A stretch of 57,317 bases of DNA, taken from assembly GCA_030524585.1 (NCBI GenBank), contig JAUNGJ010000007.1, forward strand, positions 1 to 57,317, in the 5' to 3' direction. This document shows positions 15,923 to 24,956 of this stretch, piece after piece; the first letter of the stretch is position 1; each line of letters opens with the position of its first letter. A model generated the notes under the pieces. That model did not search any database and had not been told where the DNA came from. It was given only the letters and a program-made list of their open reading frames with translations. The translations under genes and the position numbers were made by a program. The stretch comes from Eubacteriales bacterium (GTDB taxonomy: Bacteria > Bacillota > Clostridia > Lachnospirales > Lachnospiraceae).

Positions 15923-17344
15923 ATGGGCTTTCGTGTAAATGCAGATGAAATCAAGACGAATTATACAGAGACACTTTCCCGTTTTACCGCGGAATTGAAA
16001 TATGAAGATATTCCACAGGAGGTGCGTGAAAGGGCAAAATATATTGCAATGCAGACCATCGGCGTAAGTCTTGCCGCAAAGGGAACGCTGATTGCAGACC
16101 GGGCCGTAGAGCTGGGAAAGTTCAGCGGAGGAGTAACCAGTGAGGGAGGAGCGACCCTTTGGACAACAGGAGAGAAATCTTCCGTAGTGGGAGCTGTTTT
16201 TTGCAACAGCACACTGGCGGATGCGCTGGATTGGGAAGACTGCTCCTGGACCGGACATCCTTCTGCCGGCATTATTCCGGTTGCGTTTGCGGTGGCAGAA
16301 GCGGAGCATAAGAGCGGAAAGGACTTTATTACTGCAATTGTAGCCGGTTATGAGGTATATCAGCGCATTGCTATGGCAGTTCAGCCGCCGGAGAACTGGC
16401 CGAACTATAAGGGCTGGGGCTTAACTTCCTGGCAGGTGTTTGCCGGAGTGATCCCGGCAGCCTGGCTTTATAATCTAAATGCGGAGCAGGTGAACCAGGC
16501 AATCGGCTTTGGCGTGACCCAGTGTCCGATTCCGGGACAGCTGCATCATGTAACCATGAGTGACGCTTACCACTATGAGCATGGATATCGTTCTGTGGAC
16601 GGTGTGCTTGCCGCCAAGAATGCCAAACTGGGTGTTTCTAACTATACCGAGGCTCTGGATGATCCCTGGAGCTTTGAGAACCATATGAGTGTGTCGCCTT
16701 CTCCGGAATGGTACACGAAGGATCTGGGAAAACGCTGGCTGACGCTGGAAACACTGTTAAAGCACTGGCCGGCCAATATGTGGATCCAGACTCCGCTGGA
16801 ATTAACAGAAAAACTGCTTGAGCAGCATCAGATTCAGAAAGATGATATTGCGGAGATTATTGTCGATCCTCCGACATTTATGCGTATGTATTATTCTGAT
16901 GAGGGATATTCTTCTATGATGCAGGCACAGTTCAGTATTCCGTTTATGCTTGCATCCCTGATTCTCGACCGCGTTCCGGGGGCAAACTGGTGTGACGAAC
17001 AGAAGCTTCACGACGCCGAAATCCTGAATCTTGCATCTAAGATCCACGGAGGACCGAGTGAGATGCTGTATATGCCGAAGTGCTTTAAAAACTTCCAGAA
17101 AGGAAAGCATCCGGTCATTACGGTTACCATTAAGACCAATGATGGGAAGGAGTATTCGGAAACGATGGAAGGTCATCTCGGCCATCCGCGGATGATGATG
17201 ACTCCGGAGCAGTTCAAGGAACGCTTCCGGATCCAGGCGGCGCCGGCCCTAAAGGGAGATGTACTGGAACAGGTTATCGAGGTACTGGCTGATATTGAGA
17301 ACTGTGAAGATATCGCAGAAGTCGGAGCGCTGCTGCGCAGTTAA
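15923..17344 (+). CDS. MmgE/PrpD family protein
   Basis: A 473-residue cytoplasmic protein of the MmgE/PrpD family. N-terminal helical domain signatures are AVFCNSTLADALDWEDCSWTGHPSAGIIPVAFAVAE (about 90-130) and YEVYQRIAMAV. GWGLTSWQVFAGVIPAAWLYNLN follows, and the alpha/beta lid lies at about 270-400. Known members are 2-methylcitrate dehydratase, cis-aconitate decarboxylase and epimerases of iminodisuccinate-type compounds, all acting at a carbon next to carboxylates. Here it probably dehydrates or epimerises a succinyl-type group of the imported compound. AAGGAGAAA precedes the start 36 bases after dctM. The exact reaction cannot be told from sequence. Confidence 0.9.
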   Translation: MGFRVNADEIKTNYTETLSRFTAELKYEDIPQEVRERAKYIAMQTIGVSLAAKGTLIADRAVELGKFSGGVTSEGGATLWTTGEKSSVVGAVFCNSTLADALDWEDCSWTGHPSAGIIPVAFAVAEAEHKSGKDFITAIVAGYEVYQRIAMAVQPPENWPNYKGWGLTSWQVFAGVIPAAWLYNLNAEQVNQAIGFGVTQCPIPGQLHHVTMSDAYHYEHGYRSVDGVLAAKNAKLGVSNYTEALDDPWSFENHMSVSPSPEWYTKDLGKRWLTLETLLKHWPANMWIQTPLELTEKLLEQHQIQKDDIAEIIVDPPTFMRMYYSDEGYSSMMQAQFSIPFMLASLILDRVPGANWCDEQKLHDAEILNLASKIHGGPSEMLYMPKCFKNFQKGKHPVITVTIKTNDGKEYSETMEGHLGHPRMMMTPEQFKERFRIQAAPALKGDVLEQVIEVLADIENCEDIAEVGALLRS

Positions 17345-17406
17345 ACGGGTTGCAGGAGCAGAAGTATCGTTACGAAGTCAACTGGGTTTCGGAAGGTAGG
17401 TATCAT

Positions 17407-17847
17407 GTGAAAAGAGTATGTATATTAGGATGCGGCAGACTGGCAGATATTGTGGCACAGGCGATTGCCCGCGGGGAGATCGATGAATTGGAGTTAGCCG
17501 GAGTTTACAGCCGTTCCAGGGATAAGACAATAAATTTTGCCAAAAAAGTATCCTGCAGGGCGGCAGAAAGCTTTGAAGAGCTGATGAAAGTCCGGCCGGA
17601 TTATGTGGTTGAGGCGGCTACGGGAAAGGCCCTGCGTGAATATGCGGTTCCAGCGCTGGCGACCAATGGCGTGGAGCATACCCCGGTGAAGGTAGAAACG
17701 GGAGACCGGGTAAGCTTTCAGACAGAACTTGCCGGGGATTTTGGAAAAGCCCTGATTTATACGGAGCTTGGGACCGTCGGGCCCGATATGGCGGCATGGA
17801 GCGTGCTGAGAATCCTTCAGCGGTTAAACAGCAGAATTGTTTTTTGA
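17407..17847 (+). pseudogene. Aspartate dehydrogenase-like gene with missing middle domain
   Basis: A 146-residue open frame starting at a GTG with GGAAGGTAGG upstream. It opens with KRVCILGCGRLADIVAQAI, a Rossmann NAD-binding fold, and continues to YVVEAATGKALREYAVPALATNGVE, as in aspartate dehydrogenases of the NadX type. It then jumps to HTPVKVETGDRVSF and GPDMAAWSVLRILQRL, which resemble the extreme C-terminus. Family members are about 240-280 residues, so roughly 110-120 residues with the substrate domain appear deleted in frame. A non-catalytic NAD-binding protein is possible, but a decayed gene is more likely. It sits between the MmgE/PrpD and maleate-isomerase-like genes. Confidence 0.6.
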
Positions 17848-17873
17848 CGATTACAGGTGGCAGGAGGTAGACC

Positions 17874-18584
17874 ATGTATTACGGATGGAGAGCAAAAATC
17901 GGTCTTATTATGCCGGCAAACGGCACAAATCCCGAGTGCGAATTTCACAGATTTGCACCGGAAGGGGTAGCAGTTATGACACAGAGGGTTCTTTTTGAAC
18001 GCGTTGATGTGAAGGGCCTGAAGGAAATGGGCGAGCGGGTAGATGACGCCGCCGGATTGCTGGCAACCGGCAAGCCGGATCTGATTCTTTTTGGGTGTAC
18101 CAGCGGCAGTCTGATCGGAGGAGCCGGCTATGATCAGGAGCTGATTAGACGTATAGAAAAGCGGTCAGGTGCAAAGGCATTTACAACATCTTCGGCAGTT
18201 ATTATGGCGCTCAGAGCGTTAGGAGCCAGGCGGATCGTTGTGTCCACACCCTATGTGGATGAGGTGAACAAGATTGAGAAAAAGTTCCTGGAGGATAATG
18301 GGTTTGAGGTCTTAAATATCAAAGGCCTTCAGAATCTGGATCCAAATTGTATGCCGCAGACCACCCTGCGGGAAATGTATCATCTGACGAAGGGGGTGCT
18401 GGATCCGTCGGCGGATGCAGTTTTCGTCAGCTGTACGGGTCTGGGGATCGTTCACGGCATCAACATGATGGAGCAGGACTTTGGAGTGCCGGTGATTACC
18501 AGCAATCAGGCCTCTCTCTGGGGAGCGCTGCGCAGCCTGGATATCAACGACAATGTAGGACTCGGAAAGTTATTTACGTTATAA
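17874..18584 (+). CDS. Maleate isomerase / arylmalonate decarboxylase family protein
   Basis: A 236-residue member of the Asp/Glu racemase superfamily. LIMPANGTNPECEFHRFAPEGV lies at the start, LILFGCTSGSLIGG near residue 70 carries the first catalytic Cys, and DAVFVSCTGLGIVHGINMME near 185 the second. Retaining both cysteines fits maleate cis-trans isomerase or a racemase rather than arylmalonate decarboxylase, which has one. Acting on a C4 dicarboxylate such as maleate would link the cassette to fumarate. GGAGGTAG precedes the ATG. It is the last gene before a strong terminator. Confidence 0.88.
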   Translation: MYYGWRAKIGLIMPANGTNPECEFHRFAPEGVAVMTQRVLFERVDVKGLKEMGERVDDAAGLLATGKPDLILFGCTSGSLIGGAGYDQELIRRIEKRSGAKAFTTSSAVIMALRALGARRIVVSTPYVDEVNKIEKKFLEDNGFEVLNIKGLQNLDPNCMPQTTLREMYHLTKGVLDPSADAVFVSCTGLGIVHGINMMEQDFGVPVITSNQASLWGALRSLDINDNVGLGKLFTL

Positions 18585-18603
18585 AACTATAGAACAGATT
18601 ATA

Positions 18604-18639
18604 AAAATCCTGTAGACATCCGTGTTTGCAGGATTTTTT
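18604..18639 (+). terminator. Intrinsic terminator of the TRAP/opine cassette
   Basis: AAAATCCTG pairs with CAGGATTTT across 16 bases and runs into a T-tract. It closes the plus-strand cassette that begins at 8917. Confidence 0.8.
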
Positions 18640-18793
18640 GAAAGTATGGTGCGTCATGTGTGTTTCCTGAGCCTGTTTATAGATAAAACAAATAAATGAA
18701 CTTATATATATGTATCATCGATTGGACAAGGTGGATGAATCGAGAATATAATATAACAGAGTATGTCATTATATGAAGAAATGAGGAGAAAAT

Positions 18794-19612
18794 TTGATTG
18801 AAATATGTAAAGTAAACAAGTCATTCAAAGAAACAGCAGTTTTGACAGACATCAGTCTTACGATTCAGGATAATGAGATATTTGGATTGGTTGGTCCGAG
18901 CGGTGTAGGGAAGTCAACGCTTCTAAACTGCCTGACCGGGTTGGAAAAGTACCAATCGGGAAGCATATGCATTGATGGAGTCAGGCTTGAAGAATTGAAA
19001 GAATTGGAGATGCGGAAGTTCAGAAAGAATATGGGGATGATTTTCCAGAATTTTTCCCTGATTGGAAGGAAAGATATTTTTCATAACATCTCTCTTCCAA
19101 TGGAGTGCTGGAAGTATCCTAAGGCAGATATTAAAGCCCGGGTAGAGGAGCTTGCCGAGCTTACTGGAATCCAGGATAAGCTGAAGAGCCGTCCGGCGGA
19201 GCTTAGCGGCGGGCAGAAACAGAGGGTGGCGATCGCAAGGGCGTTGACGATGAATCCCAGGTATCTGCTGTGCGACGAATGCACGTCTGCATTGGATCCC
19301 AAATCTACGGCGTCTATCCTGGAATTGCTGAAAAGCCTGAAGAAACAGTTTGAAATTACAATTATCGTTGTTACACATGAAATGTCTGTAGTTCAAAATC
19401 TTTGCCAGAAAATGGCGATTCTCGAAAAAGGAAACGTATCTCTTGTCGGAGAGGTTCAGCAGATTTTCAGGGAGAAACCGGAACAGCTGAAGACTCTTTT
19501 GGGAGATAGCGAAAGAAAAGTATCCATTACATTAGATGTTGAAGATCTTGCAAAATGCAGGGAATATCTTGACATGCAGGGCACAAAGTATAAGATCACC
19601 GGAGGTTATTAG
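18794..19612 (+). CDS. MetN-like ABC importer ATPase
   Basis: A 272-residue ATPase starting at a TTG with AGGAGAAAA before it. Walker A is GPSGVGKSTL near 35, the signature LSGGQKQRVAIARAL near 136, and Walker B LLCDECTSALD near 158. A tail from about 220 (VSITLDVEDLAKCREYLDMQG) may be a shortened regulatory segment in place of the NIL domain of MetN. It abuts the permease gene at 19613 with no gap. It powers a MetI-type importer of unknown ligand. Confidence 0.9.
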   Translation: MIEICKVNKSFKETAVLTDISLTIQDNEIFGLVGPSGVGKSTLLNCLTGLEKYQSGSICIDGVRLEELKELEMRKFRKNMGMIFQNFSLIGRKDIFHNISLPMECWKYPKADIKARVEELAELTGIQDKLKSRPAELSGGQKQRVAIARALTMNPRYLLCDECTSALDPKSTASILELLKSLKKQFEITIIVVTHEMSVVQNLCQKMAILEKGNVSLVGEVQQIFREKPEQLKTLLGDSERKVSITLDVEDLAKCREYLDMQGTKYKITGGY

Positions 19613-20296
19613 ATGTCACAGATTGATATTGCATTAAAAAATTCTAACTTAGTACGTTATCTTCCCACGGTTATCATTCCGGCAATTGGAGATACCTTGA
19701 AGATGGTATTGATTTCGGCGGTATTGTCGATTTTTTTCGGCATTATTTTGGGAATTGTCCTGGTGATGACAGCAGATGACGGCCTTTCGCCGCATCCCGT
19801 CATTCATGGAATTCTTGGTAAGATAACGGATATCGTCAGATCCTTTCCCATGATGATTTTAATTGTTGCCATAGCGCCGATCACCCGATTCTTTATAGGA
19901 ACGAAAATAGGGGTGAAGGCGGCAATTTTTGCGATTACATTGGGAAGCACTCCCTTTGCAACCAGAATGACAGAGAACTCTCTGAATACGGTGGATCCAC
20001 AGCTTGTAAAAATGGCCCGCTCCATTGGAGCGTCCAAAATCCAGATTATTTTCAAGGTCATGCTTGTAGAGGCACTTCCGACCCTGATCTCAAATTTTAC
20101 AATTATGATGATTAATATGCTGAATACTTCGGCAATGGCGGGAGCTGTCGGCGCAGGCGGACTCGGCGCCGTAGCACTTACATATGGATATCAGAGATTT
20201 GATTATCTGATCATGTATTTTATCGTTGTCATCTTGATATTTCTTGTGCTGCTGATTCAGGGAATCGGCAACAAGTTATATAAACTAACTAAATAA
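19613..20296 (+). CDS. MetI-like ABC importer permease
   Basis: A 227-residue membrane protein with five hydrophobic helices. LGSTPFATRMTENSLNTVDPQLVKMARSIGASKIQIIFKVMLVEALPTLI is the EAA coupling loop, and GAVGAGGLGAVALTYGYQRF is the MetI-type C-terminal signature. MetI-like permeases work as homodimers with a MetN-like ATPase and an NlpA-type lipoprotein, all three of which are adjacent here. The methionine assignment is not safe, because the linked DUF169 gene is unusual for methionine uptake. Confidence 0.9.
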   Translation: MSQIDIALKNSNLVRYLPTVIIPAIGDTLKMVLISAVLSIFFGIILGIVLVMTADDGLSPHPVIHGILGKITDIVRSFPMMILIVAIAPITRFFIGTKIGVKAAIFAITLGSTPFATRMTENSLNTVDPQLVKMARSIGASKIQIIFKVMLVEALPTLISNFTIMMINMLNTSAMAGAVGAGGLGAVALTYGYQRFDYLIMYFIVVILIFLVLLIQGIGNKLYKLTK

Positions 20297-20319
20297 TATT
20301 ACATCAGGAGGAAAAGAAA

Positions 20320-21189
20320 ATGAAGAGAAGACTACTTGGAATGCTTCTTTCCGCTGCAATGCTCAGCGCTTTGGTTATGGGATGCAGCAGCGGAGCTAGT
20401 GAAACAGAAGAGGCGGAGCAGACAGAACAGACGGAACAGCAGGATACCCAGGAAACGAAAACGGTAAAGATTGCCGGTACAGCAGTTTCTCAGGTTTTCT
20501 ATGAGGCTTTCAAGGAGAAATATGAGGCGATGGGTTATGAAACAGAGTTTATAGCTTTTGATTCAAATCCGGTATGCCTTGAGGCCTGCGCAAGCGGCGA
20601 GGCCGACATATCGTTGGGACAGCAGAAGAAGTTTGTGTTAAGCTATAATGAAAGTAATGGATCAGATCTCGATATGGTAAAACCATATGGTATGTATACC
20701 GGAATCGGATTATATTCCGAAAAATATGCATCCGTCGATGAAATTCCGGACGGCTCACAGATTGCCGTAATGAATGATGCTACGAATGAAGATGTTTCTC
20801 TGAAAATCCTTGAGTCCGCCGGGTTGATTCAGCTTTCGGACGATGTGGAATTTGCTACGGTTGCGGATATTACAGATAATCCGAAAAATCTTGAAATCAT
20901 TGAAATGGAACAGGCACAGACCGTGACAGCGCTTGAAGATATGGCGGCAGCCTGCTGTTGGTTCACGCATATGTCAGCGTCCGGCAAAGATCCGTCTACG
21001 TATCTTATCAGGGATGATGTGATGATCAACTATCCAATGGGAGTAATCACAAACAGCGAGGATCTTGAGGCAGAGTGGGCAGTAGATATGGCAGAGTGTC
21101 TTCGTGATCCGGAGGTTCAGGATAAGATTGCAGAAACTTATCCGAACGTGTTTGAATTCTACACAAGTGATGATCAGGTTGAGGAATAA
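20320..21189 (+). CDS. NlpA/MetQ-like substrate-binding lipoprotein
   Basis: A 289-residue protein with signal peptide and lipobox LVMGC at about 18-22, then a Glu/Thr/Gln-rich linker. KTVKIAGTAVSQVFYEAFKEKYEAMGYETEFIAFD begins the binding fold, and LYSEKYASVDEIPDGSQIAVMNDATNEDVSLKILESAGLIQL is the NlpA-family pattern. It lacks the canonical FFQHxPY ligand loop of MetQ; that region reads ADISLGQQKKFVLSY, so the ligand is probably not methionine. The stop overlaps the DUF169 start by one base, so ligand binding is coupled to DUF169 expression. Confidence 0.85.
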   Translation: MKRRLLGMLLSAAMLSALVMGCSSGASETEEAEQTEQTEQQDTQETKTVKIAGTAVSQVFYEAFKEKYEAMGYETEFIAFDSNPVCLEACASGEADISLGQQKKFVLSYNESNGSDLDMVKPYGMYTGIGLYSEKYASVDEIPDGSQIAVMNDATNEDVSLKILESAGLIQLSDDVEFATVADITDNPKNLEIIEMEQAQTVTALEDMAAACCWFTHMSASGKDPSTYLIRDDVMINYPMGVITNSEDLEAEWAVDMAECLRDPEVQDKIAETYPNVFEFYTSDDQVEE

Positions 21190-21968
21190 TGAGCAGAGAG
21201 TGGAAGGGTGTTGTGGATAAGCTGTACTGTTCGCTGGAACTAGGCCGGAGGATCGTCGGAATTAAACTGCTGAAAAGTCCGGACGAATTTGAGCAGGCAG
21301 ATGCCGTCAGGCTGAAAGGGGCTATTAATTATTGCCAAATGGTTGCGGCGGCCGTAAGAGGGAATCGCATTAAGGCGAAGGACGAGAATTTTTTGTGCAG
21401 AAGCGGGGCAAGAGTGCTTGGAATTGATCCGGCAGACCCAAAAAACAGCCGGGGAGAAAGGTGGGCTCAGCTTGGATTGTACAAAGATGAGGACCTCTCG
21501 GGAAATATCAGAAAAGAACTGGTATATTCGGAGGAAAAACAATATGGGGTGCTGGTTTCACCGATTGAGCAGATGGATGATTTCCCGGATGTTGTTCAGA
21601 TTATAGCAAATCCATATAACTGTATGAGGATCGTACAGGGATATGCCTATCATTATGGTATGCCGAAGTCTGTTAATTTGATCGGGAACCAGGCCGTTTG
21701 TCTGGAATGTACCGGGCGTCCTTATGTATTAAAGGATATGAATCTGTCGCTGCTGTGCATTGGAACACGTCACAGGGCAGGGTGGAATGATGACGAGATG
21801 GCCGTGGGGATCCCCGGGGAACAGATTGCGGATGTTGCCGATGGCCTGATCAGAACCATCAATCTTATGGAAAATGATCAGAATAAAGCGGTCATTGAAA
21901 AGAAACTCAGAGAAAAAAACATCCCTCTTGAAATACGTTATCATTATAATTATTATATGGATTGTTGA
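21189..21968 (+). CDS. DUF169 family protein
   Basis: A 259-residue soluble protein of DUF169 (PF02596). Features are GRRIVGIKLLKSPDEF near 18, a Cys in INYCQMVAAAVRG, a Cys in NFLCRSGARVLGI, VQIIANPYNCMRIVQGYAYHYG near 138, AVCLECTGRPY near 165 and LCIGTRHRAGWNDDEMAVGIP near 190. The spread cysteines suggest a metal or Fe-S site, though none is proven for the family. Its role is unknown. Genetic coupling to the MetNIQ-like importer suggests it acts on or senses the imported molecule. Confidence 0.8.
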   Translation: MSREWKGVVDKLYCSLELGRRIVGIKLLKSPDEFEQADAVRLKGAINYCQMVAAAVRGNRIKAKDENFLCRSGARVLGIDPADPKNSRGERWAQLGLYKDEDLSGNIRKELVYSEEKQYGVLVSPIEQMDDFPDVVQIIANPYNCMRIVQGYAYHYGMPKSVNLIGNQAVCLECTGRPYVLKDMNLSLLCIGTRHRAGWNDDEMAVGIPGEQIADVADGLIRTINLMENDQNKAVIEKKLREKNIPLEIRYHYNYYMDC

Positions 21969-21974
21969 AATCAG

Positions 21975-21999
21975 GGCGGCCCGAAAATAACGGGCCGCC
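21975..21999. terminator. Terminator between convergent genes
   Basis: GGCGGCCCG-AAAATAA-CGGGCCGCC is a perfect 9-bp, very GC-rich stem. It lies between the DUF169 and AraC stop codons and could stop transcription from either side; the T-tract is short. Confidence 0.7.
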
Positions 22000-22038
22000 T
22001 TGTAGCTGTCAGGAATCCGAAGGAAGCTGTGGTCGATC

Positions 22039-23073
22039 TTACAGCATATTTTCATTTTTAACACGTTCTCTGTATTCTCCGGGAGTTTCCCCGTATTTCT
22101 TTTTGAAAAGAGTGTAAAAGTGTGTCCGGTTTGTAAAATTCAATCTGGCAGCGATCGAAACAATGGATTCGTTTGTTGTAGATAAAAGTAACGCCGCCTT
22201 TTTTAAACAGAAGGTCATTCCGTAATCATAGAGACACATTCCGGTATGCCGCTTTACGATTGTATTTATATAACTTCCGTTGTAGTTGAGTAGTCCTTCT
22301 AATTCCGACCGGGAAAGACGGCCGTCGGTATCTTCCAGCAGATGGGTAATGCGGGAAAACAGCAGCAGATCTGTATGGGAGTCCAGCCTGACTAGCGTAT
22401 GGTGATAAACGGATTCATCACTTAAATGCCGCATCAGAGAACAGATCAGTCCCTTCACCATATAAGTGCTGCCAAGCTGCGGGAGGAAGGCTGTGCTGAC
22501 CAGGCTGTCTGAAATTCGATATAAGTTTGCGTCTGCAAAGCTCTGGCGGGGATGTTTTGGAAAAAAATCCAGATGGCATTTGTCGTGGTCTGAATAAAAA
22601 CGTGCTTTTAAAAACCGGAACACAACATTTTCATTTAATTCTTTTTCCTGCTGAAAATATACGGTCTTATCTAAATCCAGAAGCTCTGTGACCAAATCCC
22701 TGGATAGCCCGATGAAGAGTAAATGAGCTTCCTGTGAAAATGTTTCCATATGAGACAGGTTCGGGCTGATCAGACAGCAGGAGCCTGATGGATATATAAA
22801 TTCTTTTCCCTCAATTTTTTGATAGACGCTTCCCTTTAACACCATTAACAGTTCAAAGTAATTATGCTTATGTGCCGGCCGGGCGTTAAATTCTTCAGAA
22901 GAGCAGGTCCGGTAATGGGAACCCAGAGGAGAGATCATCAAAACATTACAGAAATCACCGGGGGAGCTGCCGCGGCAATATTCGTATGTCAGTTGAAAAG
23001 GGGTGAGAATGTCGTACCAGGGCTCCTTTTCGGTAGGGTGTATTTCGACAACTTTATCAAATGTTTTGGACAT
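22039..23073 (-). CDS. AraC family transcriptional regulator
   Basis: A 344-residue regulator. The N-terminal part has a cupin-like pattern (ARPAHKHNYFELLMVLKGSVYQKIEGKEFIYPSGSCCLISPNLSHMETF at about 65-115), the ligand-sensing domain. The C-terminal pair of helix-turn-helices from about 240 includes LEGLLNYNGSYINTIVKRHTG and ESIVSIAARLNFTNRTHFYTLFKKKYGETPGEYR, the canonical AraC signature. It is convergent with the MetNIQ-like/DUF169 operon and divergent from the ABC exporter at 23241, which is the more likely target by position. The ligand is unknown. Confidence 0.93.
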   Translation of the reverse strand: MSKTFDKVVEIHPTEKEPWYDILTPFQLTYEYCRGSSPGDFCNVLMISPLGSHYRTCSSEEFNARPAHKHNYFELLMVLKGSVYQKIEGKEFIYPSGSCCLISPNLSHMETFSQEAHLLFIGLSRDLVTELLDLDKTVYFQQEKELNENVVFRFLKARFYSDHDKCHLDFFPKHPRQSFADANLYRISDSLVSTAFLPQLGSTYMVKGLICSLMRHLSDESVYHHTLVRLDSHTDLLLFSRITHLLEDTDGRLSRSELEGLLNYNGSYINTIVKRHTGMCLYDYGMTFCLKKAALLLSTTNESIVSIAARLNFTNRTHFYTLFKKKYGETPGEYRERVKNENML

Positions 23074-23240
23074 ATTTTAAACCTTCCTAAATGCGAATAT
23101 GATACAGATTGCGGAGTAAATACTTTCTTCGTGTCATTGCAATTTGCCATATGGTATAGCTAAAATAATAATGAAATAAAATAATGATGATTACTTTCTT
23201 AATTATAGGAGAGTGGCAGGAAAAAGTAAAGGAGGGGAAC

Positions 23241-24956
23241 ATGAGACTGATCATACAATACATACGAAGACATCTTGGACTTTTTTGTACGGCGCTTCTT
23301 TTCCTGACAATAGAAACAATGGCGGACCTGCTGCAGCCGACGTTCATGGCGCACATCGTGGATGACGGGGTGAAAAACATGGATGTGAAGCAGATCCTGT
23401 TCTACGGGGCAATTATGTTTGCAATTGCGCTGGCAGGGGCCTGCGGGGCCGTTATGCGGAATATATTTGCCAGTTATACATCTCAGACCATTGGGAAAGA
23501 GCTTCGCTCGGATATATTTCGAAAGGTACAGACCCTTTCGCTTGAGAACATTGACCGCCTGCAGCCGGCGTCGATCATTACACGCATCACGAATGACGTG
23601 ACGCAGGTTCAGGAGTTTATTAACGGATGTATGCGTATTATGGTGAAGGCCCCGATTACCGGTATCGGCGCGATCATACTGGTCGTCGTTCAGACGCCGA
23701 AGCAGATTCCGGTTATGGTGGTCATCGTGTTTGCCGCACTTGCGATGGTTGTGGCAAATATGAAGCTTGGATATCCGCTGTTTGGACGTATGCAGAGAAA
23801 GCTGGACCGGTTAAATAATGTAAGCCGGGAATTTCTTTCTTCCATTCGGGTGGTTAAGGCGTTTCACGCAGAAGGCCAGGAGCAGTCCAAATTTGAAACC
23901 GCTTCACTGGAACTGGCGGATGCAAGCACTTCGGCAATGCGTGTTATGGCGGTATTCTCGCCGATGATCAATCTGACCGTGAATTTTGGCATTGTCGTTC
24001 TGCTGTGGCTTTCGCGGAATCAAAACAGTATGGAGATTGGCCGGCTGATGGCGTCCGTAAATTATATGACGCAGGTTTTGTTCGCCATGGGAATGATTTC
24101 GAATATTTTAAACTCGGCGGTACGTGCGATGGCGTCTTCCGAGCGGATCAGAGAGGTCCTCGATGAAGAGGCGGCTCAGAAAATGGCGGAGAATCCCTGC
24201 AGTCCGGAATGGAAAGGGGAAATTGAATTCAGAAATGTTTCATTTACCTATGCCGGCGCCGGGAAAGAGACGCTGAAGGAAGTCAGCTTCTGCGCAAAGC
24301 CCGGGGAGACGATTGGAATTATCGGTCCTACCGGCTCGGGAAAAACAACACTGGTCAACCTGATTCCCAGGTTTTATGATGTGGAAAAAGGAACCGTTTG
24401 TGTTGACGGCATCGACGTAACGCGGGTTCGTGAAGAAGAGCTTCGCTCGGCCGTGACGGTGGTTCCGCAAAAGGCGCTTTTGTTTTCCGGAACAATTCTG
24501 GAGAATTTGCGATGGGGAAGGGAAGATGCAGAGGATGCGGATCTGAAAAGAGCAGCCGAAATCGCGTGCGCAGACTCTTTTATATCAAAAACAGAAAAGG
24601 GATATGATACGCTTTTGGGACAGGGAGGAGTCAACCTGTCCGGCGGCCAGAAACAGCGTCTTGCCCTGGCAAGAGCTCTGGCGCGCGATCCCAGGATTTT
24701 GATACTGGATGATTGCACCAGCGCTTTGGATGCTGAAACGGAAGCGGCCGTATTGTCCGGGTTGAGACAATGGCTGCAGAATGTAACGGTGCTGTTGATC
24801 AGTCAGAGGATTTCAACAGTGCGAAAGGCAGACCGGATTCTTTGCCTGGAAAATGGGATCGTACAGGGAATTGGCTCTCACGAGGAGCTGATGGCGGAGT
24901 GTTCCACTTATCAGGCGATATACCGTTCTCAGCTTGGAGGTGATAATAATGGCTAA
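23241..24956 (+). CDS. ABC exporter half-transporter, first subunit
   Basis: A 571-residue exporter: six transmembrane helices over about 1-310, then a nucleotide-binding domain with GPTGSGKTTLVNLIPRFYD, LSGGQKQRLALARAL and ILILDDCTSALD. The residue after Walker B is Asp where the catalytic Glu normally sits, giving a degenerate ATP site as in the weaker half of heterodimers such as BmrCD or TmrAB. The start at 23241 has AAAGGAGGGG upstream; an ORF-initial ATG 57 bases earlier has none. It overlaps the second subunit by 8 bases, so the two form a heterodimeric multidrug-type exporter. The divergent AraC gene may control it. Confidence 0.9.
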   Translation: MRLIIQYIRRHLGLFCTALLFLTIETMADLLQPTFMAHIVDDGVKNMDVKQILFYGAIMFAIALAGACGAVMRNIFASYTSQTIGKELRSDIFRKVQTLSLENIDRLQPASIITRITNDVTQVQEFINGCMRIMVKAPITGIGAIILVVVQTPKQIPVMVVIVFAALAMVVANMKLGYPLFGRMQRKLDRLNNVSREFLSSIRVVKAFHAEGQEQSKFETASLELADASTSAMRVMAVFSPMINLTVNFGIVVLLWLSRNQNSMEIGRLMASVNYMTQVLFAMGMISNILNSAVRAMASSERIREVLDEEAAQKMAENPCSPEWKGEIEFRNVSFTYAGAGKETLKEVSFCAKPGETIGIIGPTGSGKTTLVNLIPRFYDVEKGTVCVDGIDVTRVREEELRSAVTVVPQKALLFSGTILENLRWGREDAEDADLKRAAEIACADSFISKTEKGYDTLLGQGGVNLSGGQKQRLALARALARDPRILILDDCTSALDAETEAAVLSGLRQWLQNVTVLLISQRISTVRKADRILCLENGIVQGIGSHEELMAECSTYQAIYRSQLGGDNNG

